Positions 21,701 to 33,000 are shown, counted from the stretch's first letter. The stretch: DNA of 64,000 nt from Deuterostichococcus epilithicus (GCA_033439295.1 JAVTLE010000004.1:744012-808011); one strand, 5' to 3'. A program made the numbers and translations. Notes: a model not told the origin generated them from the letters alone.

Positions 21701-24700
21701 TAGGATCAAATTGCATGCGTCAGAGCCAATGGGATCATGCACAGCCATTCGAGGCATCAGCAACTGGTCGGAGAACCATGGCCTTGCGTCCAGGAGGTGA
21801 GCTGCTTCGAGAAGCTGGGCGTCTTTTCACAGGCGAATCGCTAGAGGCGGCCGCCAATCTGTCCTGGGAGGCCGTCTGCTAGAGGAGCACTGTTCTGAAC
21901 CTGCTCCGAACATATGTTTGCCTTGATCCATGAACCCCTTGCAACCTTTCGCAGGTGACTCGTCAGATATGGCCGCCGTCCTGTCTTGGGAGGACATTTG
22001 CTACAACGTGCGCATCGGCAGCGCCGGGCAGCTGCGGCAGATTCTGACCGATGTCAGCGGCATCGCCGGCGCGCCCGCCGCCGCCGCCTCCCCAGCCAGG
22101 CAGCCAATACCGCCTACCAGTGGCGACGGTGGCTCAGACCATGGCAGCGGCGTCAATGGCACAAGCGGCGACACTGCGAATGGCTTTTTGGCCGGGGACA
22201 CCGCCGAGGCAAATGGCGGCAGCGGCGGCGGCAGCGGCGGCGGCAGCGGCGGCGGCAGCAGCGGCGGCCGCTACGGCAGGCGCAAGGGCAGTGGCGGCAG
22301 CGGCAGCACTACTGCCGGCGGCGGCATGTGCGCAATCCTGGGGCCTAGCGGTGCCGGCAAGACGACGCTGCTGGACATACTGGCTGGCCGCCGCTACGGC
22401 GCAGGTGCGGGGTTGAAAATCGCCACAACTCATACTCGGTAAATCGCAGTGTCACTCAGGACGCCTGCACAGGCCCAGCGGCGCCGGCAAGGTGAAGCTG
22501 CTGGACATTCTTGCTGGCCACCGCAGCGGTGCAAGTGCGAAATGTAGAAGCGTCCAGCAATCTGCTGCATGAAGGCTGTCACCAATGGAGATGGGCAGGC
22601 TACTGTCAGCAACGTAAGAGGATGCAATCCGTGGCGCCCAGTGGCCTGCGCGGTTGCAGCCAGTGGCGCCACCAAGACGGGGCTCTAACGTTACAGCCTT
22701 AAGAAACTTTGTTGAATCACATGTGGCGGTATTATGTCTTTGATGCGCCCCTGACACGTGCCATGGCTGCCAAAGATGCAACAGCACGAGCTAAGAGCTG
22801 GAGTGAGGTATGCACTCCGAATGCCTTGATGCCCTCGGCAATGCTCTTGCTCCGTCTTCGTTGTGTCACTGGCGGTGAATTTATCCGTTTCTCTCATCAT
22901 GCGAAGGCAGTGGACGCAGGTGCTGCTTGCGATGCGAAGTTTGTGAAAGATTTATCTGTCGTCTTCAGCTGCTAATGCACTCTAGTGGTACACCACGCCA
23001 ACATTTTAAGCCTGCATCATTCCACCTGCGGCAGGCGTGTTGGGCGACACCCGGCTAGGCGGCCTCTGACCTGGCTGCGCTGTTGTCTGCACGTTTCTGC
23101 ACCAATTCCTTGGAATGCGCGGCTCTCCGCTGCCGCAGGCGTCTCGGGCGACGTGCGGCCCGGCGACTGGCGCGGCAGCCTCTGATCGCAATTGGTGTTT
23201 CCGCAGCGCAGCGTCAAAGCTGCGCTTTGGGTTTCAAGGCATTCCCACCCTGCCGCAGGCGTCTCAGGCAACGTCCGGCTGGGCGGCCGGCGGGTGGCGC
23301 CTGGTGATGTCTGATCTGCCACTGTGCACTGCTCAGTCGAGAATATGAAACTTTGAGACTATGAAATGAGTCACAGGAGTCTCGGGCGACATCCGGCTGG
23401 GCGGCCGGCGGGTGGCCCCCGAGGAGGTGCGCGACGCCGCCGGCTATGTGCCGCAAGACGACGTTCTGCCGGGCACCTCGACAGTGTGGGAGTTCCTGTC
23501 CTTTCATGCGGCGCTGCGGCTGCCAGCCGGCGGCGCTGGCGGCGTGGGCCCAGCGAGGGTGCGGACGCTGCTGCGCCAGCTGTCGCTGGCCAAGGTGCGA
23601 CTCCAAGTTGCAGTTGCGGCTGCAAGTGCGGTTCTGCTCCCTTTGGAGATGCTTTTGAGCATCTGCAGCCTCTGAGTTTGCATTCGGGGCTTCTGTCCGC
23701 TCTGAGCAGTGTGATGTGGGGCGTCCCCCACAGGCGATAGGCCGTGCAAGCTGTGTATGCGGCTGACAGCATAAACCATGACAGTAAACCCTAAGGTGGG
23801 GGCAGAACAGCTCGCTGTGCAGATGGCGTCTGAAAGCGGTGGAACTGACAAGCGCTTCCTTGACGCCCTACACGAGCTGCTCTGCACCACCTTTTGAGAC
23901 CTGTTTAGTGTTAGCAGCAGCCTGGTCAGCATGCAGCTGCAGATCACAGCGCTGTCAGTTGGAGGTTCGGATCCGGCTGAGACGCAGGTCAAACCCGACA
24001 CCAGCCTCCTTTGGCTTGGCAGGTGGCACACAGCTTTATCGGCGACGAGTGGGTGCGGGGGTTGTCGGGCGGCGAGCGCCGCCGCGTGTCCATCGCTGCT
24101 GAGCTGATCACCGCGCCACGCCTCATGTTCCTGGACGAGCCTACCACCGGTGGGGCTTCTGAACGGCAGTTTCCTTCTGTTCGGCAATTTCTCTACATCG
24201 CTGGAAAGAGAGTTGTCGACTTGTCGGTGGACACACAGACACGATGTACCCTCTACAAACCACTTTCAGAAGGCATTGCGCCGCAGCTGAAAGTCAAGTG
24301 TGTGACAGACACTCTGGGCCGCCCCTGGACGTTTCTGCAGGACCTAGTGGAGTTCTGCAAGAGGCGTGCATTGCTACACTGCGGCAGGGGCATGCACACT
24401 CGACTTCAGAGTAGCGAAACTTGCCTCTTGCAGAATTCCACTAGGTCCTGCAGGAGTGGCCAGGGCGGCCCAGCGTGTCCGTGACGCTTTGACTCTCAGC
24501 TGCGGCACCAATGTCTTTGAAAGATCTGAACCGGTTCCCATCATCAACTGCAGGGTGCGAGATCTGAATGCATAGATCCTGGAACTCTCGATCGGCACAC
24601 GGACAGTGGATTCCTGCTCAAAGCCAAGAGCTGCCGCAATGCATAGGCTCACTGTCAACCGTGCCATAAGCATGTATCAAAATGGCACAAAGTTTTGCCC

Positions 24701-27700
24701 AAGTCATGTCGGACAGGTCCTTCCGCAGCACGTTCTGTTGGCGCAAGTCTGCTGGCGACACAGGCCCGACGATGGTGTGCAAAGATGTCGACAGCTCTCG
24801 TGTTGACCTGCATGTTTCGCGGCGCAGGGCCTGGACGGCACCAATGCCGCAGCATTCGTGGAAATCCTGGCAAATGGCATTTTCTCTGCGGTCAAGGCAG
24901 CACACTGGCAATTCAATTCATTCACACTTGGCAGGACAGCTCCCACGCCAAGGCAGGCCTGGACAGCACCATTGCGGCAATGGCGATGGATGTTCTGGCG
25001 GACCTGACGGCCGGCGAGCGGCGTGGCTGACGCATTCTATCAGAGAACCGTCATCAGGAGTCAGAACACGTCAGAATATGTCAAACAGTGACTTTTCTGC
25101 GTCCCCTATCCCCAGGCCTGGACAGCACCAACGCGGCGACGGTGGTGGACATCCTGGCGGACCTTTCGGCGGGCGGCGTGACGGTGGTGCTGTCTGTGCA
25201 CCAGCCGCGGCCGGACATCCTGGCCACTATGCGGCGCTGCCTCATCCTGTCCGGCTACGGCCGCGTCGTCTACTCTGGTGCGCACTGGATGGGAACCCTA
25301 AAAACCTGTTTGAGGTTGGATCTGGTTGCGGCGGCCGGTTGACCGTTTGGCGCTTGTGCATCTTCGCGATGCTGCTTGTTGGAAGTGGACTTCCGGCAGT
25401 CCAGACCAGTGGAGTGGAAGAACGGTGCTTGCTGCCACCTCCCCAGTGCGCAGCATACTGATGCACTGCCCAGCGGCTTCGTCCAGAGCCAGCTGAAAGG
25501 CAGCTGAATCCGGTCCGGTCCATCATCTGCCGCCCCCAGGATCCTCTGCTGCATGCACTGGCATTGCCTCCTGGCAACACCCCGACATCAAGGGGGCATT
25601 TCCCTTCCTCAACGTCCTCTAGAGATCCTCTCGCGATGCTCCCAACGAAAGTCAACCCTCAAACCACGAGCAAGCCGTGAGGGAGCGCGAGAGGGAGCGC
25701 TTCGCATCGCTGGGCCGTTGAGGCGCCGCCCTCTGGCAACTTATACATGCCCCTTTCACAGACCCTTCCAACCGCGCCCCTGTATCACAAACCTTTTCGG
25801 CATTCACGCCCCCTCCCCCCGACTGCGCAGGCCCGATGGAGCGTGCGAGGGAGCACTTTGCGTCCCTGGGGCACGCCGTGCCGCGCGCGGTCAACATCGC
25901 GGACGCGGCGCTGGACCTGGTCATCCGCAGCCCGCCGGCGGAGGTGGCCCGTCTCGTGGCAGGGTTTGGCGCGGGGCCGGTGGCGGCGGCAGACGCAGAG
26001 GCGCTGGCGCGCCTCACGCTGGACGGCGCCATGCGCACGGCGCAGGGGTCAGTTGGACTCCTCCTGGACTCCTGAGCTCTTGTTCGAGGGGTGCATGAGT
26101 TCCGTGCCCTTGAGGTGACGCGCCTCGCGCTTGACGGCGCGACGTGCGCCGTGCAGCATCGGCTGCAAGGCTGCTGCTTCAGTCCAGTGGTTTTGGCGAG
26201 ATTGCACCGCGGCCAGCTGGCAGCGTTGTGCCCACACTGCGACTTTCAGCAAGCATCGTCGCCAAGCGGTGCTCCTTCCCACCCTGCAGCAACCCGGTGG
26301 TGCTGGCGAGGAAGTACCGCGCCAGCTTCGGCGCCCAGCTGCGGGCGCTCAGCGGGCGCGCCGCCGCCAACGCGAGGCGGCACCCTGGCCTCATCGCCGT
26401 CAACTGGGGCGCCACCTTCGTCGTGGCGGCCGGCCTGGGTGCGCATTTGCACATTTTCTCGGTATACCTGATGTCGATGCTGCTGCGGTCGTGTGCAGGG
26501 AACTCGCTGCACCGGTGCACCGTTGCCTGGGTTGACCTGCGAGCCGCCCCCGTGAGCTCAGTGCGCCAAGAATAGCATCGGGCCATCCACCTGCTGCGCC
26601 GCCTTGCCTGGCCGCGGTGCTGCTGATGTGCGCCTCTGCCATTTGCTGGAGAGACACTGCCAGCACAAAAGAAGGTGTGATTCTTTGTCGCACAAGCGGC
26701 GAGTACTTCATCCTGGCGCGCAAATGGGGCAGCATTGAGAGCGGCTGGGCAGTCAGGCCTCCATGGCGCTGTACCTGGCCCCATAAGAAAAATCGAAGAT
26801 TTACACACCCCTATCCTATACACGCGCAGGCGGCGTCTACTCCAACCTGGCACGCGACTCCGGGGGCATCCAGAACCGGCTGGGCAGCCTGGCCTTCATG
26901 GTGCTGTACCTGGGCGTCATGGGGCTGTCCAGCCTGCCCATCTGGCGCGCCGAGCGCCTGCTGTTCATCCGGTGAGACAATGCAGCTCTCGACCAAGTTC
27001 AAACGTGCATAGGGATTCCAGGCTCTCAAGTGCGGCAAGCGCGCAGCATGCTGTCTCAGGCTTGCCCATCGAGGAGCACACAACGACATTCTTTCAACGT
27101 GAGCCTCGGTGCAATTACAGTGTAGTGTCTCCCTCCAGATCCGCAGGGCCGCCACTGACATCTGCTGCCCAGGTGGCAGACGGCTGGCACAATGGCACGG
27201 CCTACTTCAAATCGGATTCTCGGACCGCCGAATTCATTTTGCATAGCCAAACGCGATCCTATCGTTTGGGATTCCATATCCTCTCCTTTTGTGGAGAATG
27301 GAAGGCAGGGCAACGACCTTTCTTCTGCCGCCAGATTGCATTGTCCTGCCATCGTGCGGAGCACCATCTCTCATGTGAACCTTTTCCTCCGATGCAGCGA
27401 GCGGGCGGCCGGCGTGTACGGCACTGCGGCCTACTTCCTGGCAACCGTAGTCTGGGACTTTCTGCCCATGCGCATCGCGCCGACGGCGCTGTTCGCGGCC
27501 ATCACCTACTCCGTCATGGGGCTGCGGCCGGGGCTCGGCCGTGTCCTCAGCTTCTTCACGGTGCTGGTGCTGACCAACCTGGCGGGGACGGCCATGAGCA
27601 TGGCCATCGGTGGGTGCCTCATCCTCTGCTGGACTGAGCCCGGCAGAAAGGTTCTCGCGGCACAGTGAGGCAGTTTTGGGGCTCCGTTCTGCGGCTCTGG

Positions 27701-29527
27701 CATGCCAGTCGTCGCTCTCGTGCACTCCCAGACGGTGTACAAGCCTCTCAGGGCTGCACGCGCTCGGGAGGAGGCCTGATTACGGACAGCGACAGCTGGA
27801 TTGTCTGCGGTGCTTGCCTTGTGCCGGCTGAGCATCGCTCGTGGAAACGTGGTCGGCATGCGGCAACGCCAGAGTGGGAGTCTGTTCGACCAAGTTGAAG
27901 CTCAACAGACACACAAATGCGGCATGGTTGATGTGCAGGCATCGCATTGCCGTCGCAGCCGCGGCCAACCTCACGGGCGGCCTAGCTGCGCAAGTGCCTT
28001 TTGCAAGCGACACATGGATACAACGATCAAATATCGGTCCCCGCACAGGTGCCGCATCGCCCTCGACAGCTGTGGCCAACAGCGCGGGCGGCCTGGCGGT
28101 GCTGCTGGCGGCGCTGTTCGGCGGCTTCCTCATGAGCCGCGCGCAGATGCCCGCGCTCACCCGCTGGCTGTCCAGCCTGTCCTTTGTCAGGTGACGCTTG
28201 GCCAAAATGATGGTCTTTGGATTACAAGCGACCATCTACATTTCAGCCGGCATCGGCAGCAGCAGCTCTATTGGACTGTGTCTGTGCTGTGTCATTTCGA
28301 AAGTTTGTCAGCACCTTTTAAGGGCAGATTTTTGTGCGCACCCATTGGCAGCCCCAGCCTGGCCGTTGCTGTCAGGGGCCTGCCTGCGGCAGGAGGCACC
28401 TGATGCAGTGGTGGCAAAGTTGCCAGCGTTGTGTGGCTGCGCTGTGCGGAATGCATGTGGTTTGTACGGCTCTTGGCACTCCAACTCCTGGCCCATTTTC
28501 GGACCGATGCTCTGCACCTCGTGATGTCTTGCATGATGCGCTGGTGCGTTGCGCAAGTGCTCAAGCCAGTGCACAGCCTCTCAAGTACACCCGGACCGTG
28601 CCAGGCCAGGTGTCAGCTGCAGGGTTCGCACCAGGACCTGCGGTCCAGTTGCCGGCAGGAGCGGCTGCGAAACGCTGCAGGACAACCGCAAGCAAGCAGT
28701 TGTGCAAGCAGGCCAGACTCAGCGAGCCTGCAGTCCGTACAGAATTTCTATAAGGTGTGGCACTTCCTGCTAGCAGGTACGGCTACGAGGCGCTGCTGGA
28801 CAACGAGCTGCACGGCGCCGAAGACTTCTACTTCACGCCCTACGCACAAAAGGTGATTTTGTTTTAGTGATAGGCATGGTTCTTCGACACGACATACAAA
28901 ACGATGGAACTTCAGCGAGATTGGCGCCCAGCACTTCTTTTTGATGTGCTCTACGCCCAGGGTGATTCGGCCTGTCTCATCGGCGCACCAATGAATGCCG
29001 CATGGGGCCCCGGTTCTCGGGCCTCGACCGAGGTGTGTGGTGGCCAAACATGCGGGAGTGTGCTCCCCCAGATCTGCCGCAGCGCGGCGAGGGCAGATCT
29101 TGCCGTGCCCTGTGCAAGTTGTCCCCACTTGCGCCCGGCTGCGCTGTCCCATCAGCCTGGTGCGCAGCGCGTTTCCCGTGACGTGCTACTCGTGAGCCAG
29201 CTCATTCTGAAACACATCTGAGCTCTGGCGGCGCACTGACCTCCAGCCCAGGTCACCTTTTCGCCGGAGGGCATCCCGAAGGAAAACTCCCCAGCGTGCC
29301 ACGAGGCCGTGCCTCAAGCCCTCCTTCTGCTCTTCAGGTCATCTCATTCACCGCAGGGCATCCCAAAGGAGAAGATCCCCAGCGTGCGCGTCAGCGGCGA
29401 CATCGTGCTCGGCACCTTCGGCTTCCAGCCAGGCGCCTTTTGGGGCGACGTCGCCCGCTTGGTGGCGCTCCTGGCGGCCTTCCTGGCAGCCACCTTCCTG
29501 CTGCTCAAGTATCGGCGGCAGCCCTAG
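9717..29527 (+). CDS. Full-size ABCG (WHITE-type) transporter with EGF-like ectodomain
   Basis: ATP-driven membrane exporter; substrate unknown. Thirty-three exons join in frame to about 1818 aa. Exons 1-21: 9717-9834, 10176-10325, 10616-10849, 11188-11279, 11679-11869, 12366-12483, 12845-12961, 13409-13529, 13797-13909, 14154-14271, 14436-14539, 14843-14980, 15902-16055, 16321-16469, 17435-17592, 17894-18142, 18513-18605, 18968-19131, 19476-19690, 19946-20105, 20748-20846. Exons 22-33: 21318-21653, 21955-22404, 23377-23594, 24023-24149, 25116-25277, 25831-26047, 26290-26438, 26830-26971, 27398-27609, 28049-28190, 28777-28852, 29357-29527. Order: signal peptide; EGF-like module (residues 40-90, [10 protein letters not shown]); Cys-rich ectodomain; TM at 342-370; NBD1 ([33 protein letters not shown]); TMD1; linker; NBD2 ([33 protein letters not shown]); TMD2. 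Both H-loop His are present. NBD1 has DEV where DEP is usual. Two adjacent half-transporter genes is the alternative, splitting near Met at 21349. Confidence 0.82.
16081..16265 (+). repeat. Two decayed copies of ABCG exon 14 start inside intron 13
   Basis: About 16070-16130 (AACATCAGCAATGCGGCCAC onward) and about 16193-16260 (GCCTGGACAGCTCCAACACT onward) are diverged copies of the beginning of exon 14 at 16321 (GCCTGGACAGCAGCAACGCA). Both precede the true exon in the same orientation, and the second retains the upstream GC-AG context. Confidence 0.8.
16600..17390 (+). repeat. Ladder of exon 14-end and exon 15-start copies in intron 14
   Basis: 16600-16685 copies the 3' end of exon 14 and runs through its donor into intron (CACCGTGTGCTGCTGTTGTG against CACCGCGTGCTGCTGCTGTC). 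A shorter copy lies near 16957-16990. Copies of the exon 15 start lie at about 17085-17140, 17155-17235 and 17293-17385; compare GACGCAGAGGCGCACTTCGC of the exon with GATGCGGAGGCGTGCGTCGC of the last copy. Confidence 0.8.
18828..18870 (+). repeat. Decayed copy of ABCG exon 18 start
   Basis: GCGGCTGGCACGTACGGCAA resembles GGAGGCTGGCGTGTACGGCA of exon 18 (starts 18968), about 130 bp upstream in intron 17. Confidence 0.6.
20440..20670 (+). repeat. Two to three copies of ABCG exon 21 in intron 20
   Basis: Copies at about 20500-20562 and 20603-20662 (GGCTTCGCCTCTGCTGGCGT, then GACCTACCTGGTGCTGCTGG) match exon 21 at 20748 (GGCTTCGTCTTTGCGGGGGT, then GACCTACCTGCTGCTGCTGG). A third short match lies near 20442-20465. 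The second copy keeps a GCAG acceptor directly before it. Confidence 0.85.
22473..22545 (+). repeat. Copy of the NBD2 Walker A exon end in intron 23
   Basis: CCCAGCGGCGCCGGCAAGGT followed by a CTGCTGGACATTCTTGCTGG block repeats the end of exon 23 (CCTAGCGGTGCCGGCAAGAC, CTGCTGGACATACTGGCTGG), about 70 bp after the true donor. Confidence 0.85.
23028..23306 (+). repeat. Three acceptor-bearing copies of ABCG exon 24 start
   Basis: Copies at about 23028-23072, 23130-23176 and 23249-23306 each begin CTGC(C/G)GCAGGCGT and continue like the exon 24 start at 23377 (GTCTCGGGCGACATCCGGCT). The third is nearly identical to the exon over about 40 bp. All three keep an AG acceptor in place. Confidence 0.87.
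24822..25022 (+). repeat. Two copies of ABCG exon 26 start in intron 25
   Basis: About 24822-24877 (CAGGGCCTGGACGGCACCAA) and 24951-25022 (CAGGCCTGGACAGCACCATT) repeat the acceptor and beginning of exon 26 at 25116 (CAGGCCTGGACAGCACCAAC). This intron occupies the homologous position to intron 13 in the first half of the protein, which also carries two copies. Confidence 0.87.
25680..26160 (+). repeat. Copies flanking ABCG exon 27 on both sides
   Basis: About 25680-25722 (GAGAGGGAGCGCTTCGCATC) resembles the start of exon 27 (GCGAGGGAGCACTTTGCGTC). After the exon, about 26112-26158 (CGCCTCGCGCTTGACGGCGC) copies its end (CGCCTCACGCTGGACGGCGC). Confidence 0.75.
27170..27995 (+). repeat. Decayed copies of ABCG exons 30 and 31
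   Basis: About 27172-27222 (GGCACGGCCTACTTCAAATC) resembles the exon 30 start (GGCACTGCGGCCTACTTCCT). About 27955-27998 (GCCAACCTCACGGGCGGCCT) resembles exon 31 (GCCAACAGCGCGGGCGGCCT). Each lies upstream of the exon it copies. Confidence 0.7.
29252..29312 (+). repeat. Copy of the last ABCG intron-exon junction
   Basis: CAGGTCACCTTTTCGCCGGA then GGGCATCCCGAAGGAAAACT duplicates CAGGTCATCTCATTCACCGC then GGGCATCCCAAAGGAGAAGA at the exon 33 start. Here the copied unit includes intron sequence upstream of the acceptor. Confidence 0.85.
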
Positions 29528-30039
29528 TCAGGAGCTGCTGCCGCTGCGTCCCACTTCCTACAAGTTGCCAGCGGCGGTCGTGGGGCGAGGCGACAGAGAA
29601 GCGTGCAGTGATACCGGCGCAGCTCCAAGACGGCACTGCAGCGGCTTTGATTGCGGCAGCAGTGGCGGCGACGGCGGGAAGCAGAGCGTCGCCGCTGCCT
29701 CCTGCCAACGCGGTGGGGCAGTAACGCAGAGGAAAAGTTTGCCCTCCTGGTGGGGCTGAAGCTTTGTTTTAGACCGCTGGACAGTACCAGACGCGCCCAA
29801 TTCGTGGGATTGGCAGGACAATTGGCGGCCCATGGGACGGCGAACAAGCATTGGTTTGGGACAGCGACTTCCTTCATAACATTACCTCATGTGATTGAAA
29901 ATTCTTGTGTTGCCGCCTTTGTGCTGTTGGCATCATGTGTTGCTTGACAGAGTTGAGCATTGACTGAAATGCCTGATGGATATTGAAACTGCTAATTGCC
30001 ACTTCACCGCAATAGATGTTGCATCTCTATGCTGCCAAT
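29528..30039. other. Intergenic between convergent genes
   Basis: About 0.5 kb between the ABCG stop and the stop of the minus-strand fucosyltransferase-like gene. It should hold both 3' UTRs. I see no other gene. Confidence 0.5.
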
Positions 30040-33000
30040 TTACTTGTGCAAGATATCCTGCTCATCCGAGGTCCCTGCATTTCCCCTCAAGAACTCCCAG
30101 GTCTGCGAGAAGGCCCGCGCCCAAGTCCCCTCCCCAGCGTGCATTCCCGGCCGTCCCTGCTCGTCGGGATACAACACGCCGTCCCGCTGCGCAGCATTGT
30201 CAGCGACCGCGGCGGCGTATGCCTCGGGCGTCCTTGGGAAGTTCGTGTACAACACGTCCTGCAGCGCATGAAAGCACTTGACTTCCTATCAGGTATCTTC
30301 AAGTGCCTTTTCGCTGATGGCAAGTCAAGCGCTGTGCAGTATGACATTGAAGTATCAGACGCCATGGCGAACAGTGTCGACTGACATCCAATGCGTTTCG
30401 AGTTGGCAGACAAGAGCAGACGTGATACTGGTTTGGCAACATTCGGCTCATTCAGGAGATGCAGCAAGGTTCGAAAAAAGGCGGATCATAGCACCTTGTC
30501 AGGGACGAGTTCTGCAGAGTGGTGGCCTCGCATGCGGTGTATGTAGGCCGTGAATGTCGAGCCGTACGTCCCCACAAAGCGGCTCGCCACGCTGCAGACC
30601 ACCTGCAATCCGTCGTGGGCAAATATGAATCGAATCATATTTGAAGCTGCCTTCAAGAAATTATCAACATGTTGGCGGAAATCTGCAGTTGTGCTACACA
30701 GTGAGGAGGTGACGGCAGGAGCTCTTGTGCTCAGCGGGCATACTGCTGAACGCTGCAAAGTAGACACGAACAATATCGGCTATGTCAGAGCAGAGCAGAA
30801 TGCGGAAGACACTTGCCTGTTCACCTGGCCCGCTGAACGCCGGCAGCTTGTCCAGCACAACATCAGCCGTGTCAGAGCAGGGCACGATTGATGCAAACCA
30901 CAAATGCGTGCCTGCTCTACAGGGCCGCTGAAGGCCGGCGGCAGGTCAGGCAGCACCTCGACCACGACGTCGCTGAGCCACTGCACATTGAAGTAGCGCT
31001 GTTTCACGGGCGCCCAGCGCGTCTCGTTCCAGGGCTCGGCCGCCACATAGACCGGCGTGTCTGGAGGCAGTCTGCCGAGCGCCTGCGCACGGTCGCACGA
31101 GTCCGTCACCGGTTCCTCATGCGGTGCACGCTTGAGAAGCACGCCCACGTCTCATCGGGGCTCCAGCCCTGGCACGCATCAGGCAAGGCCACCATCCGGC
31201 ACCTCTCTGCAGTCTGCGGGATGCTGCATGGTGGCGGCGCTGCCTCTGCCGCAGTGTGCTGACAGGCCAGCTGGGATGCTATGACATGAAATCATGAGTG
31301 GACCTGGTCAGCATGCGAGTGCAAGACATGTCTGAGACACACCAGGTGTGCCACAGCATCTGACCTGTGTGATGCGGTCCCCCAGGACGTCCGACCGGAC
31401 GAAGAAGGTGTCACCGAACTGCGCCTGGAAGTCGCCGGTGCGATCGTGCACCGCCGCCCATGGTGCGCCGCCGCCGCCGCCGCCGCCTTTGGCGCTGCGG
31501 AAGGCCGCCCGCCGGCGGATGGCGGCCGCCACGCGGCTGGCGTTTGCGAAGATGTCGCTTCGAAAGTGAAGGTGGTCCCGCAGCGAGGCCTGGTAGTACT
31601 CCTGCCAGGCCAGACTGGGCCAGTACCTGTGTGTAATGGAACTTGGCTTCTTGAAGAGTGCCACGGAGCTTCGGCGCCTCGCCAGGGGGTGCGCTGTGAG
31701 CTGCTGAGAAGCTGCTGGCAGTCAGGACGACAGCCAGTATACAGCGCTGGGATCATCCAAGGCAAACATAGCACTTGGATTGGTGGAGACAGGAGCATGA
31801 CACACCAGAAGCCAATGTTGTGGCCAAACAGCCGGAAGCCGTTTGCGTAGTCCATGGCAAAGTGCAGTGTGTTCGCCTGCACCATCAGTAGCACAGTGCA
31901 CAGCTTTAGCCACACAGTCTGGCCGACCACAAACACGAGGCACATGTGTCGCATGCCTTACAGGCCAAGTGAGCGCAACATGTACATGTTCGGACCCTGA
32001 GCCATCGTATGCTCCCGAAGCAAGAGCAACCAAACATGCAGGGAGTGATTCAGCAAGCCGAAGCACTGCTTGTTTACAGCAATGGCATGCCTGCTGCAGC
32101 TCTGGCGAGTAGGACACCATGCGCTGGCTGCCACAGAACTCCGCAAGGCTAAGGCGCCGCCGGCTGTCGGCGATGCTGCTGTTCGTGCTGCCGCTGTCAG
32201 CAGCAATGCGGATGGCCTCGGCTACCTCCCGGCTGGGTATGGGCAAGCAGTGGCTGCTCGGATCCCATCGCGGGCGCGCTATGCCAGTGCCATTGGAGTG
32301 CCTCAGGAAAGCGGTCAGCGCGGCGGTGTTGGCGCGCAGAGAGTCCCCCTCTGAAACGTCCCTGCGGCCCAAGAGTGGGATGGTCGACGTGATGGCGAGC
32401 TTAACTGCGCATCTGAGGCGAGGAGCCAGGCGATCAACACCATCTTGGCGGACAAGGATTCAATGGCAGTATGTTGCCACTGACGAGATCTGCCTGCGGC
32501 TGCAAGCGCCTGCTCGGCGGCATCTGTGTTGCCGGCCACAGAACTGTTCTTCACGTGTGCTGGCCTACGTTGATGCTGCCGGACCGTTCAGCACAGCCCG
32601 CAACAGATCCGGGCAAAGCGATATCCGAATGTTGACACCCTGACTCGCGGGACTTTCCCAAAGTACAGGGCAGACCAAGCGCATTAGCACCTGGCGTCCA
32701 GGTACTGCTGCATGGTGACGATCGGCACCCAGCGGCGCAGCGCACCAAAGTCGAACACCCGCGATGCGCGCACATAGCCGCCGTGGCGCCGGGGGTCGTC
32801 CAGGTGGGTCAGCAGGTGGCCCGGCATGACTAGGGTGCGCCGAAAGGCGTGCGCCATGAGGGCCAGGTTCTCAACCTGCAGTTCGTAGGAGCTGGCAGGG
32901 TTTGGAGGTTTTCGTGGTGCGGCGCAAGGCGTGCGCCATGAGCGTCAGGTTCAGGTTTATCAACTGGGTTGCAAGCGAGCCCGAAAGTGTGTGGTGGTGC

